Of a DNA stretch of 64,000 bases, positions 38,213 through 49,461 are shown in pieces. The position numbers and the translations under genes are program-made. The stretch is from Shinisaurus crocodilurus (Eukaryota; Chordata; Lepidosauria; Squamata; Shinisauridae), in assembly GCA_021292165.1 (NCBI GenBank), contig CM037879.1, positions 164,354,886-164,418,885 of the forward strand. The letters run 5' to 3'. The notes below the pieces were generated by a model. That model had not been told where the DNA came from, searched no databases, and saw only the letters and a list, made by a program, of their open reading frames with translations. Each line of letters begins with the position of its first letter. Position 1 is the stretch's first letter.

Positions 38213-38345
38213 GTGGGCAACTTGTGGCCCTTCCAGATGTTTTGACCTATAACTCCCATCATCCCTCACCATTGGCTACACTGGGTAGGAATGCTGAGAG
38301 TTGTAGGCCAAAACATCTAGAGTGCCACAAATTGTCTACCCCTGA
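38213..38345. mobile_element. Palindromic hAT MITE
   Basis: The left end CAGGGGTGGGCAACTTGTGG pairs with the right end ATTGTCTACCCCTG. Both arms carry CCAGATGTTTTG-like words. The flanks GTGATAAG and AATGAACT do not match. Confidence 0.8.
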
Positions 38346-38756
38346 ATGAACTGGGTAGTTTGGCACTGAGTGGATTAACATGCCCCAAATTTCAGATACA
38401 TTTCTCTTCACCATTGGTTATCCTTGATTTACTAATGTTCTTCTCCTTGACTCCTCATCTTTCTTCTCTTATTTTGATCCTCAAGTCTGCTTCACATCAT
38501 CTTTTCAACTCTCATCATGCTTGATCATATATCAACTCTGTATTTTTCTTTTCACTGGCTACCCCTGCCTGTGTTTATTAAAACAAAAATAAAAAACTCC
38601 CTTCTCTTACATAGCACGTTCTTGTTCTTTCTGGTCTCTCCTTTTTGATTTCTTCATGAGGTACCCTCTCATTCTTTATGCTCTGCTTAGGTTTTGCACT
38701 CATGGATTGCAAAAAAAGGGCATCACCTGCCAAAAAGGGCAAAAAAGGGTACCAAT

Positions 38757-38975
38757 TATAGTGTTTAGAGTGTTTGACTAGGACTGGGGTGGCCTGTGTT
38801 CAAGCCCGACCTGCCATGAAGCTCACTAGGTGACTTTGGGCCAGTCACTGACTCTCAGCTGTGCCTACCTCACAGGGTTGTTGTGAGGATAAAATGGAGA
38901 GGAAGAGGAGGATCACGTACACCACCTTGGGCTCCTTAGGGGAAAGGCGGGATATAAATGTAACAAACGAACAAG
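38757..38975 (+). mobile_element. MIR/CORE-type SINE
   Basis: Head TGTTTAGAGTGTTTGACTAG, core and tail GGCGGGATATAAATGTAACA. It pairs in inverse orientation with the copy 62 bases downstream. Confidence 0.85.
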
Positions 38976-39036
38976 CAAAGCAAGCATGCTAATTTATATG
39001 TATAGACTGAAATTTAGAACTAATTGCTATAATTTA

Positions 39037-39272
39037 AATATTTATTTATTTATTATTGTATTTATACCCTGCCTTTTTTCCTGAAAGGAACCCAAGGTGG
39101 CTTACATAATCCTCCTCCTCTCCATCTTATCCTCACAACAACCCTGTGAGGTAGGTTAGGCTGAGTGCCAGTGACTGGCCCAAAGTCACCCAGTGAGCTT
39201 CATGGCCGAGTGGGGACTAGAACCCGGATCTCCGGAGTCCCAGTCCAACACTCACAACTATGCCACACTGGC
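39037..39272 (-). mobile_element. MIR/CORE-type SINE
   Basis: TTTA-type tail, then CCCAAGGTGGCTTACATAAT, the core, and the head ending CTATGCCACACTGGC. It faces the + copy at 38757 tail to tail, giving a potential hairpin of about 220-bp arms. Confidence 0.87.
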
Positions 39273-39572
39273 CCAACGTTTACTTAAATAGTAGAAATGG
39301 TCTACTTAAGTAAACTGGTCTCACCATAGGAAGGTCCACTGTGACCAGCTGAACAGTGTACCTGTTCAGTCTGCTGTCCAGGTGCCCCCCATGCACCATC
39401 TTCCCCAATTAAATCACACTCCTGACAGCCCACCTAAACAGTTGTTTGGCGGACTGTCAGGAGTGCGATTGTGCTGGGGAAAGAGAGTAATTCCTGCATG
39501 CCCTCTTCCGCAGCACAATTGTGAGCACAGCAACAGCATGGAGGACAATTCGGGGCGGGGGACACTCTGCCC

Positions 39573-39684
39573 CAGAAGAAGGCAACCTGGTGCCCTCCAG
39601 ATGTTTTGGACCACAACTCCCATCAGCCCCAGCCAGCATGGTCAATGGAAAAGGGCTGTGAGAGTTGTAGATTGCCCACCTCTG
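39573..39684. mobile_element. Palindromic hAT MITE, diverged
   Basis: The left end CAGAAGAAGGCAACCTGGTG pairs with the right end GATTGCCCACCTCTG. The flanks CTCTGCCC (39565) and CTCTAACC (39685) match at 6 of 8. Confidence 0.75.
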
Positions 39685-40394
39685 CTCTAACCACTATTAG
39701 AAAAGTGCTTAGTAACTTTCTGTCTCCTCTTCCTGGACTGCCTGGTGATAGCTGGATACAACAAAGTGCAGCTCGTCACAATGTCTGCCAAGAATCTCCA
39801 GCCATTCTCGAGGCACCCAGCAGCCTTTGCTGTGTCACCACATTTCATCCCCAATGACCTTGATCAGTCAGAGTGGCACCTGAAAAGTTAATTGTCACCG
39901 GTTTCTATCCCTCTGCTTATTAAGGCAAACATCCATCCAACCACTCCTCCCCCTCTTGTCTGTGCCAGGATCTGCAGAGGAGCCAGTCAGATCTGTCAGC
40001 CTGAGTCACGCTGATGGGACTGATAAAGGACCATGACTAGCAGGCGGGGAGCCAGAGCTGACAACTATGGAAGCTGATGGATGTTTGGGGAAGCAGCTCT
40101 CTGCTAACAATGCACTTTGCAGCTATTGAGGCTGGGTGGGGCTGCCCTTGCCCATCTGTGTGTCAGTTCCTTGGTGAGTGGGCTTTTGTTCTAAAGGCAC
40201 CCCTACTTAACCTAGATCAGCTTTCCCCAATGTGACTCCCTACAGATGCTGACCCAGATGGAGAAACCTCTCTGAAACCCAGAGCACCATGTTTCAATTG
40301 ACAGAAATGGGTGCATTAACCTTCTGCTGTCCTCATCTCTCAGCACTGTTTTTGCATGCCACCATTTGGCATCATTATATGGTCTGGGGCCTGG

Positions 40395-40397
<3 letters not shown>

Positions 40398-40448
<51 letters not shown>
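40398..40448. repeat. (AC)n microsatellite
   Basis: 51 bases of perfect AC repeat. Confidence 0.97.
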
Positions 40449-40449
<1 letters not shown>

Positions 40450-40589
40450 CAGAATGAGGTGGCAAAATGGACTGTGCCAATGGCAAGGTTCTGGGAGAGG
40501 TTACATTTTTGAATGCTCCCTATGTAAAAAATTCTAAAAAACAAACCCCCCACACCTCTTGCAAGTAGCAAACTAGCACAACTAGGAGT

Positions 40590-41060
40590 CAGGGATGTTG
40601 AAGAGTCCTTGGTCTCGAGTCACGAGTCGAGTCACGAGTCTTTGGACCCGAGTCTCGAGTCCGAGTCCGAGTCCTTGGTCCAAAATGGTGACTCACGAGT
40701 CACGAGTCCTGAGTCACTCCCAAAACTGACTCCACGAGTCCCTATTAAAATCAGTGGGGTTTCCCCCCAACAAAATAAGGCTACTTCAGATGTGTGGCTT
40801 AAATAAATTCTAGGCACAAGTGTGCCTTTTTATTTCAAAACTCTGCAACTGATTTTGGCAAGAACAGACCAGGCAGACAAACCCAAAATAACCAGGCAGG
40901 CAGAGGAGGCAGGGAACCCCAAAGCAGGCAGGCAGAGGCCTTTGTCTTGGACAATTCAACTGTTGAACAGGTCAAGAAGAGACCAGGCAGGCAGAGGAGG
41001 CAGGGAACCCCAAACAGGCAGGCAGAGGCAGCCAAACCCAAAATGTCTGACCCTAACCCA
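40590..41060. mobile_element. Second copy of the GAGTC-array hAT, right part unresolved
   Basis: It starts CAGGGATGTTGAAGAGTCC and follows 24573-25020 closely, including the CAGGCAGGCAGAGG tandem. It has extra GAGTCC and CTGAGTC units in the array. Similarity stops near 41060, and the right terminus was not found. The left flank is CTAGGAGT. Confidence 0.8.
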
Positions 41061-41586
41061 AACCAAGGAGTGGGCTGGGTTAGAACCTCCCCCCACCTCG
41101 CTGCCCTGGATATGCCAGTGTACTTTTTAATTTGCAGGAAATATTTCATTTGGAGAAGGAATAATACAGGCTTAAGACAGGGCCATTACAAGGTTGGTCT
41201 GAATTCCCCAGATTGATTGATAGATTGCCAGGCCTGGTGCCAGCCTTTTTGGGGCCCTAAGCAGGCAGCCCTTGATGGGCCCCCAGTGCCAACCACCTCG
41301 TGCATGCTCACCTGGCTTCCCAGGTGACACTGTAATGGCCTGTCAGGTAAGCCAGCAGTGAGCGGGCGAGCTGAGGTGGGCAGCTGCAGGAGTGCCACCA
41401 CCAGGGTCCCAGGTGACTGCAGGTGGGGCCATGCAAGGTTTCAGCCCCAGAGGGCGGTGGCAAATGCCCAGCTATGCCAGCCCTGTTGGTTGCTGAAGTG
41501 AAGGAGACTCCCTTTCCTTCACTAACTGTGTGACAGGGACAAGCTCAAAAGGCTTGGTTGGCAACCCTGCTCACAAGCCCATACAT

Positions 41587-41724
41587 CAGGGATGGGGAAC
41601 AGGTGGCCCATCAGATGTTGCTGGACTGCAATTCCCAGCATCCCTCACCACTGACTATGCTAACCAGGGCTGATGGGAATTGCAGCCGAACAACATCTGG
41701 AGTGCCACACATTCTCTATCTCTG
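41587..41724. mobile_element. Palindromic hAT MITE with 8-bp TSD
   Basis: The left end CAGGGATGGGGAACAGGTGG pairs with the right end ATTCTCTATCTCTG. Arms GGACTGCAATTCCCAGCATC and its inverse. Exact duplication CCATACAT at 41579-41586 and 41725-41732. Confidence 0.92.
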
Positions 41725-42409
41725 CCATACATCATGATAAAAATGTCACTTTCATTAAACCGTTGGCTAAGCACAGAGGGCAGATATGTAGGAAAAATAA
41801 GTGCAGGAGTATTTTAATGAACTGATGGATAGAGGGAAATTTAATGCAAAGTTTGCTAATCTTATGACCGCCATTGGAATCCCACAAATTGGAATAGGTT
41901 AACATACCAGTTTTCAAATAGGAGAATATTCACAAATGATAGTGGCCTTTGTTAATGCTACATTTACAGCTTTCTATAGAAATACTGACATTTTGTCCTC
42001 AGCATGGCCATCATAGCTATTGTGGTTGGCTGTTTTACAATTGTATTCTTATGCATAATCAAAGTCCAAGAGATCCTAACAGACAGGATAGTTCTCCCTC
42101 TTTTGCTTGTTTTGTCCCGTGTTAGGTTGCTGCTGGTTCCACTTACCATCAGCCTGGCCCTGGGATTTGTATGCAGAGCCGTAACAGCTTGATAAACCAG
42201 GGCAGGGCACATGTGTGCTGATCATAAACCTTTCCAGAGTCGCCATCTTACAGGCCCAGTTTTTCATTGGTATGCCCTGAAAGATTACGCTAGTTTGAAT
42301 GAGAACTGAAATATTCATAATTGAGTCCACAATCAGTGAAATAAACTGTGGATTTATTGCCAGGACAGAGAATGGATGGGAATTACTCATAAGAATGGAC
42401 TATGCGTAT

Positions 42410-42789
42410 CAGGGGTGTTGAAACTTTTTCAGCCCAAGGGCTGAATTCCATTTCAGAGAAGCTCTCTGAGGCCACATTCCAGTGGTGGGCGGGGCTGAAG
42501 GCAAAAGGGACAGGGCCAAAAATACCAGCATATTTTAGCTTAAAGCTCTTACTGCCAGTAACTAAGCCTTAGGAGAGACATTTCCACCTTTTAGAAGGGG
42601 GGAAAACACTCTGCAAAAGCTGGGAAATCACCAAACAATCAGCAGTTGGGGGAAAGGAACATGGTCATCTAGGGAACCCGAGAGGGCTGGATTGGATCAG
42701 CAGGTGGAGTGTGTTTGGCCCCCAGGCCCTGAGGTTCAGCCCCCAGGCCCTGAGGTTCAGCCCCCAGGCCCTGAGGTTCAGCCCCCCTG
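42410..42789. mobile_element. hAT MITE with triplicated subterminal block
   Basis: The left end CAGGGGTGTTGAAAC pairs with the right end GGTTCAGCCCCCCTG. The flanks ATGCGTAT and CATGATAT are related only if one gap is allowed. A 21-bp unit is repeated three times before the right end. Confidence 0.6.
42719..42785. repeat. 21-bp minisatellite, three copies
   Basis: Unit CCCCCAGGCCCTGAGGTTCAG repeated three times without visible divergence, next to the hAT right end. Confidence 0.9.
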
Positions 42790-42797
42790 CATGATAT

Positions 42798-44025
42798 TGC
42801 TTAACCAGTCATGTAAGAGGGAAAGGAGAGTATATACCTTTGCTAAGTGACTCTAGGAGAGGTGGCAGGTGCTGTGGTTTTCTGGATAAAAAATAAGTTG
42901 GGAAAAGTAGAACTGATGTCACACTGAGGCCTTCTACAACAATCCCTGAGGTTTAGGAACAGGACAGGAAAAAGGAAGTACTTGGCACATTGTGTAGCTT
43001 AGCTGTGGTATTCACTGCCACAAGATGTCTGCCACTTGCTTAGGTGGTTTTAAAAGAGGAATAGGAGATACTCTTTCAGAAGCTAGCTAACACATCAGGA
43101 TGCTTTGCTAATGACAATTGGGGAAGTTAATCTATTCTAGAAGTATCTGTTGGACAGACAATACAGGAAAACAAAGAATGTCTGGCAGACTTGAATTCCG
43201 TTTAGGGAAAAACTTGATTTTCCAGAAAACTTTTTTTCTTTTCATTTTAATATTTTGAGGCAGCCCTCCAACAGCAAGGGGCTAATTTAGATCTGATATG
43301 GATGTACAATGCAGCTGGATGAAAATAGTGAAGGAGATACCCAACTTTGGAACAATAGTAATGACATATTAGATCACACTTTTTTTTAAAAAGAAATATT
43401 AATTTGTACTGCAAAGAACATATTTCAGGCAGCTACGCACATTAATTTTCTAGCACAGGAATTAGTCCATCTGTAGGTAGCCCAATACACTCTTTTTTGC
43501 TTTAGGCCCATACTTTTGAGTTGACAATATTCACAATAGTTTCCCAGTGTGTGTACATGGAACAAATAAGTCACTCCCATGTTTTGCCACATATGACACT
43601 GGAGAAGGGGCCAAAGTTCAGTAACAGAAAAGCAGCAGGGGATGAGGTCTATAGGAGCATGAGAGGGCAGGATTCAAATTAAAAGAAGTTGGTTGGGGTT
43701 GACAGGAATTGTAGGCCAACAATTTGGAATTGTCTCTTAAATATTATGACGTCATCCACTAGTAGTCAAACCAGTGGTATTTTAAGGCTGAGAGGTGTAA
43801 GGAACTATATGATGAAAGACACGATAGAAGAAGTATCAATAAATTAAATAAGTAAATCAAGTGTATTTAGAACCCGCAGGCGAAATACTTTAGATGAGGT
43901 ATTTTCTTAAGAAAACAGAAATGTGGGCCTAGAATTAAGATATAAAAAACAAATGTAAGATATTTAAACTAAACTTTGGCTGAGTGCTGACGCTACTCAC
44001 TAAAGGCAAGATACAAAGCCTGGCG
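42798..44025. other. Intergenic, nothing recognised
   Basis: AT-rich, with no gene and no secure repeat. Confidence 0.4.
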
Positions 44026-44112
44026 GTGTAATCCCACTCATGTCTACTCAAAAGTAAGTCCCAATGAGTTCAGTGGGGTTTACTCCCAGGTAAGTGGGTA
44101 TAGGATTGCAGC
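44026..44112. repeat. Short palindromic interspersed repeat
   Basis: GGTGTAATCCCACT at the left and GTATAGGATTGCAG at the right are inverse. AAGTAAGTCCCAATGAG and GGGGTTTACTCCCAGG lie between. Same family as 36727. Confidence 0.6.
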
Positions 44113-44458
44113 TTGAGTTGCTTTGATCAAAGAGTTATAATCGCATAGTTACCGTAAGTAAGATTCAGCTTTTCCCAGACAGAAGCAAAGCTGGGTCTGT
44201 CTCTGCCCTAATTCCACAAATTCAGCATGGATGTCTGGGATAAGTGATATTTCAGCCTAGTCAAAGGCAAATTAAAAAAAAAAAAATCAGATTAAAGGCC
44301 AAAGTTGTAAGACAAACTTGAAAGAAAGAAAACAAAAGGTCAAGGTGAGGGCTGGTGACATAATTTTAAACCAAACCCAGACGCCCATTCTCAGGGAGCC
44401 CCACAGTGTAACTTGAGCATCTAACTTTCAAAACTCTAAGATGCACACTGATTTCTTG

Positions 44459-44626
44459 AACAATAAAGAGCATTGTGGCACTTTAAATACTTACACGTTT
44501 ATTGTGGCACAAGCTTTTGTCTGGTGCATCTGAAGCGGGCTCTGGCCCATGAAAGCCTAGGCCTTTAAGATACCACAAGACTCTCTATTGTTTCTGCTGT
44601 AACCGGCTAACTTGGCTACCCCTCTG
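44459..44626. mobile_element. Palindromic interspersed repeat, same family as 27904
   Basis: The left arm AACAATAAAGAGCATTGTGG and the right arm CCACAAGACTCTCTATTGTT are near inverse. The interior has GAAGCGGGCTCTGGCCCATG and GGCACAAGCTTTTGTCTGG. Confidence 0.55.
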
Positions 44627-45735
44627 GAAGTAATTTCCTGAAGGAACTTCATAGGTAATAGGATTACATCTCTAACAAAGAGGTAAACAGGAACACTCTG
44701 GGTGGCAGGTTTAGCTACCAAGACTTACACAAAAGAAGGGCTCTGAATTTTATGGGCCATTGATTTGGGCAAAGGAGTCATTGTAATAACCAGGAAGAAC
44801 CTTTTTACACTTGGCAAAAATCATAGAAAGGATGTTAATTAAATTCTAACCTACATTTTTCCTATAGCAAGCTCTCCCTCCACCCCCCACTGCTGTGAGG
44901 CGGATACACCAGATCAGGGCTGCTGTGATGCTCATGGTATACCAGACAATCATATTTCTACAACTGTTTTTCTATACAGGGTGCATCTCGAATTTATAAC
45001 AAGATATACTTTTATGACTTGGAGATTAATTTTATCCTTTAAACTGGCAAATTATAGACAGTCCAGCCGTTCACCATATTAGTAAGCAAGTGCATATCAC
45101 CTCTTAGGGATTTAATGCAACAAAGCCTGTGAGCATCTAATAACATTGCTTAATTTTAATGATAACATGTGGAATTTAAAAACAGGTTGCTAATTTCTAA
45201 TAGTCATTAAAAGCCCATAAAGGCCATATATAGTAATTTAAATTTCCAGAGTGGAGATGACATTTTAAGCATTATATTACTACAAAGCAATTTACAGAGG
45301 AATCCTATGGCCCCTTGACAGTGTCTAGAGGGCCATAGTATTTTCTGGAGTCCCAGCTCTGACCTCGGAGCTGGGACTCTGCACTCAAAGCGGCTTCCCT
45401 CCCACCTCGCAGCTGGCATGGAAAGAACCCTGCTGGCTGTGTCTCCAAGGTCAGAAGAGTGACCTCAGAGAAGGGGTTTAAGGGGCGTTCTGGGGGCCAG
45501 GCAGGGAAGGAGACCGGCACTGCTAAGATATGACATATCCTGGTGGCACCTCAGCCTCCTTCCCTGCCCCTCTAAAGCACCACAGTTATAGACAGCCAAA
45601 ATTGGCTGTGTAGCTACTTTGCAGAGCAGGAGGAGCATGGGGCAACCTTCGCCTCCGTGCTCCTCCCTCCCTGCATAGGATGCCCGTAATCCTCCGAGTT
45701 TGGAGGGTTATGGGCATCCCCATTGGATTACACCC

Positions 45736-47270
45736 TTAAGAATGTAAAAGCCATGATGAATCGGACCAAAGGCCTATCTAGTCCAGCATTCTGTTCACAC
45801 AGTGGCCCACCAGCTGCCTGTGGAAAACCCACAAGTAGGCAGTAGCATCATCCTGCTCATATTCCCCAGCAAATGGCGTACACAGGCATACTGCCTCTGA
45901 TACTGGAGGTTAATATATAGTCTTCATGAGTAGTAGCCATTGATAACTTTATCCTCCATGAATTTGTGGTCTAATCCCCTTTTAAAGCCATCCAAGTTGG
46001 TGGTCATCGCTACATCTTGTAGTAGCAAACTCCATAGTTTACATCTTGGTGGCCATCGCTACATCTTGCAGTAGTAAACTCCATAGTTTAACTATGTGCT
46101 GACTGCATAAGTACTTCTTTTGATCTGTCCTGAATCTTCCCACCATTCAGCTTCAGAGGATGACCCTGGGTTCTATATGCTTGACAATTTTATCTTTGAT
46201 ATTACATTCTACCAATTTACCTGGAACAGACATTAAGCTAACCACCCTGTAATTTCCAGGATTCAAAAATTGGGGTTACATTGGCCACTGTACAGTCCTC
46301 GACTACAAAGGCTGATCTTAGGGACATGTTACATATTTTTGTTAGAAGATCAGCAATTTCATATTTGAGTTAAGAACTCTAGGATGGATACCATCTGGAC
46401 CCAGTGAATTATTAGCTTTCAATTTGTCAATAAGGTCTAGAATTTAAGTTCTTGCCACTTCTATTTAACTCAGTTCCTCAGAATTCCCTTCCTGAAAATA
46501 TCAATTCAGGTCCAGGTATCTGCTCTATGTCTTCTGCAGTGAAGACAGGAAAAAAGTACTCATTCAGCTTCTCTAAAATCTTATCCTCCTCCTTTAGTAC
46601 TCCTTTATCCAATGGTTCAACTGCCTCCCTAGTCAGTTTCCTGCTTCTGATGTACGTATTCCTTTTTGTTCTCATATGGGCAAGATTTCCAGTTTCTGAA
46701 GCCTTCTTTTTTTGCTAATTCCTTGATGCTGCTTGATAATCATGTTGGTGACCCCATTAGACTTGCTGCTACCTTTCCTGACCTGTAGTATACATTCTAG
46801 CTGAGCTATTATTGTGGTTTTGAGTACGGTAACTTACAAGCATTTTGAAGAGATGTAACCCTCTTGACTCCTCCTTTCAAATTCCTTTTTACCAGTTCCC
46901 TCACTTTACATAAGTTTCTTCTTTTGAAGTCAAATGTAACTGTGTTGGATTTCCTTGGCAATTTCCCACTTAAATATAAATAAATTTTGATAGCACTGTG
47001 ATCACAGTTTCTAATCAGTTCAACAACACTCATATCTCATACTAGGTCCTCTGTGGCACCATTTAGGATCTCCTCCCCTCAGGTCAGCTCCATGACTGGA
47101 GCTGCTCTAGGAGACTCTGGAGACTGCTCTAGGGTGCAGTCATTTAGGGTACTGAGAAATTTAACTTGTGTCATGACTGAACATGCATTTATCCAGTCAA
47201 TGCAAGGGGTACTTGAAATCACCCATTACTACAATACTTCCTTGTTTGGATGCCTCATCCTTATGGGGCA
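45736..47270 (-). mobile_element. L3-like CR1 LINE with internal loss
   Basis: The 3' end at 45736 begins AAGAATGTAAAAGCCATG with the family block CGGACCAAAGGCCTATCTAG. On the minus strand, 46675-46478 (65 codons) matches the endonuclease-to-RT linker seen in CR1 (EVLKEEDKILEKLNEYFF-like), and 47033-46809 holds an upstream segment. The RT core is missing between about 46250 and 46180. It is broken and non-functional. Confidence 0.75.
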
Positions 47271-48042
47271 GTGGGCCTGAGGTTCCCTACCCCTGCCCTA
47301 GTAAGTAATGCTCAGGACTGCAATCTTAGGGTTGTATTCAATGTTAGTCCTACTTAGAGTAGATCCACTGAAATGAATGAGACTCACATTGGATACAGCC
47401 CCATGTCTTTTAACCACTACGCTGCATTAGTTCTGGGAAATCAGAAGGTACTCACTCACATATTTTTTAACCTGAACATTTGAATTCAATGACTGCCAAG
47501 GTTACTATAGATTTTTTTTGGTCAAGAATAAGATGTCCAAAATAGGAAGAGATGTACAAAAGGCTATATATTTTAATTTGACTGCTGTGGGAATATTCTT
47601 TCTTTGCCTTTGTTTTCACGGCTCTGCCCCAGAATCTGTTTGCAAAGCTGGTGAAAAGACTTATTTCTGGAACTATGGTTGCTGCATCTCTTAAGGCTCA
47701 GACCCTGACATGTAGGGGTGGAATCTGGTGGGGGCAGAGGAATAACATCTGCTTGGTTAGGGAAAGAGCCTGGCTGGTTTGGTACCTCAGGGTGGAGCCT
47801 GAATGCCACTAAAGGGTGGAGCAACAATGGACAAAACCTCTCACCAACCGGAAAATAGTATCCTTCATCATGAGATTTAACTCCGTTGCCTGAAGCCCCT
47901 GCAAAGGAGGCTAAATCCCTGAAATCTCAGGTCAAACTGTGGGACCAGATAATCTTATCTGGAACACATTCTGTTAAGTCTAAAGAGAATGCCTTTTCAG
48001 TGCATGCAAGGGGGCTTTGCCTTTCCCTCACTAGCAATAACT
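47271..48042. other. Intergenic, nothing secure
   Basis: Near 47330-47400 a short repeat word (GACTCACATTGGATACAGCC) resembles the palindromic family at 36727. No gene. Confidence 0.4.
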
Positions 48043-48232
48043 GGGGAATGGTGGTTGCTCATGTGCTTTGCACGCAGAAGGCCCCAGGTTCAGTCTCTGG
48101 CATCTGCAGGTAGGGCTAGGAAAGAATCCTGCCTGAAACCTAGAGAGCTGCTGCCAGTCAGTGTAGTCAACAATACGGAGGGAGACAGATGGACTAGTGG
48201 TCTGACTTGGTATAAAGCAGCTTCTTATGTTG
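48043..48232 (+). mobile_element. tRNA-Ala-derived SINE
   Basis: The 5' part (TGTGCTTTGCACGCAGAAGG..CCAGGTTCAGTCTCTGGCAT) follows a tRNA-Ala(TGC) anticodon and T-arm. The body then has CCTGCCTGAAACC..GAGAGCTGCTGCCAGTC and ends GGTATAAAGCAGCTTCTTATG. The tRNA part is decayed, so this is not a tRNA gene. Confidence 0.8.
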
Positions 48233-48399
48233 ATCCTAACAGCCACCAACCCAGAGATAGACCAGATGGACAATCCTGTGTATTAGACTGCAGGCATGTG
48301 TGTGGGCTCACATGATTGAACACTCCTCCATCCTAAAATGAGACAAAAATTCCTACACATAGAAAACTATCGTATCAGGAAGAGAGGCTAGCCTGGTGA

Positions 48400-48690
48400 G
48401 GCGTTTCCATTCTTCTTGGGACTGAAATTCTCAGAACCCTCACCTTTGGCTTTGCTGGGCCCTAGGGCTGCTGCGAATTGTAGACCACATGAAGCATATT
48501 ATTCCAAACTGTTTCATCTTCACTGGCTTCAAGTTAGTTTCTGGGTTCAGTTTGAAGAACTACTATTGCCCCAAGTCCTGCATAAGTTGTTGGACTGTAA
48601 CTCCCATCAGCCCTAGTAATTATAGCCAATGGTGAGGTGTGAGGGGAGTTGCAGCCCAACATCTGGAGGCCCACAAATTGATCACCCTCC
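48400..48690. repeat. Decayed palindromic MITE remnants
   Basis: Fragments such as GTTGTTGGACTGTAACTCCC and GGGAGTTGCAGCCCAACATC are the arms of the same hAT families, without intact ends. Confidence 0.5.
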
Positions 48691-49017
48691 GGGACTAGAG
48701 TATACAGGGAATGTGTTTGTACGAGTGAGACTTTCAACACAGGAGCCTCCACCTGCCTCCTGAAGTGTCTGAGGGAGCAGGGTTGGGAAAGGCCCGGCTG
48801 CCTGAGACCTAGGCCAGTTGTTACTGTTCAGTGTTACGACCATACTGGGCAAGATAGGCCAATGTTCTTGGCCTGAGCCAGCTCCATACGTTCCTAAAGT
48901 CTGGGTCAATAGGCCTCAACGGAGGATGCCATGGGCCGTGAAAGAAACACGCGGCTGCTTCCTCCTTCGAGCAAGTTCCAAAAAAGAAGAGGAGGAACAA
49001 AAAAAGAGCGGCGCTTT

Positions 49018-49037
49018 GCATGCTGGGAAACGTAGTT
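49018..49037 (-). promoter_or_regulatory. ZNF143/THAP11-like motif
   Basis: The minus strand reads AACTACGTTTCCCAGCATGC, close to the known ACTACAATTCCCAGCATGC composite site bound by ZNF143 and THAP11/HCFC1 in promoters. Binding is inferred. Confidence 0.65.
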
Positions 49038-49101
49038 CGTTTGCCGCCGTAGAAGACGCCGAGTACTATACTTTCGGCCTCTTTCCCGGCGCGGCCGCCG
49101 A

Positions 49102-49121
49102 GCATGCCGGCCTTTGTAGTC
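49102..49121 (-). promoter_or_regulatory. Second ZNF143/THAP11-like motif
   Basis: The minus strand reads GACTACAAAGGCCGGCATGC. It keeps the ACTACAA and GCATGC ends but has changes in the middle. It lies 84 bases from the first, in the same orientation. Confidence 0.45.
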
Positions 49122-49416
49122 TTTTCCCGCCGGTTACCGCAAAGCCTTTCGGGAGCGGCGCTTCCTCTGGTAGTGGTTGCCGTTCCGCTGCGGCTGAAAG
49201 GGAAGCGACGACGACACTGCCGCCGCCGCCGCCGTTGCAACCGCCACCGCCTGCTACCTCACTTCCTCTTCCGAGCGCGCGGCCGAGGAGGCGGCGGCGG
49301 GTCAGTCGGTCGATCTGTCGGAGCCGGCCTCCTCACTGGGCAAAGGGGGGGGTCGCTACGGGGTTTCCTTTCCCCGCCGAGGAGGAGCCGCCGCCACTAC
49401 AGTCACAGCCGCCGCG

Positions 49417-49461
49417 ATGGAGCCGGAGTCGGTGATCGAGGACAAGACCATCGAGCTGATG
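49417..49461 (+). CDS. FBXW11: FBXW11 (beta-TrCP2) first coding exon, residues 1-15
   Basis: FBXW11 is the F-box/WD40 substrate receptor of an SCF ubiquitin ligase that binds phosphodegrons, for example in beta-catenin, I-kappa-B and other regulators. Only the N-terminal exon is here: ATG in a good context (GCCGCCGCGATGG), then MEPESVIEDKTIELM, ending in phase 0 at donor GTGAGT. By recall this matches the start of mammalian FBXW11, which has Asp for Glu4, and differs from BTRC. The F-box and WD40 exons must lie beyond base 64000. The CpG island and donor argue against a retrocopy. Confidence 0.9.

Noticed and set aside
40212..40571. ORFs with Cys-Val or Thr-His runs
   Set aside because: They are translations of the AC microsatellite at 40398-40448.
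40835..41149. A Leu/Pro/Cys-rich ORF repeated near 24804
   Set aside because: It lies in the CAGGCAGAGG tandem part of a hAT element, and similarity between the two loci is explained by the transposon.
42004..42192. A 62-codon hydrophobic ORF that looks like a membrane peptide
   Set aside because: It is isolated and AT-rich, with no supporting exon structure or homologue that I recognise.
48043..48110. A possible tRNA-Ala gene
   Set aside because: The stem pairing is broken and the sequence continues into a SINE body. The copy at 52039 shows the same composite.
28711..48900. HSPA9 or another gene between ETF1 and FBXW11
   Set aside because: HSP70-type exons would be easy to recognise, and none was seen on either strand.
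48818..49435. A 205-codon ORF through the CpG island
   Set aside because: Pro/Arg/Ser-rich composition follows from GC-rich DNA. Long frames exist on both strands here, and none resembles a known protein.
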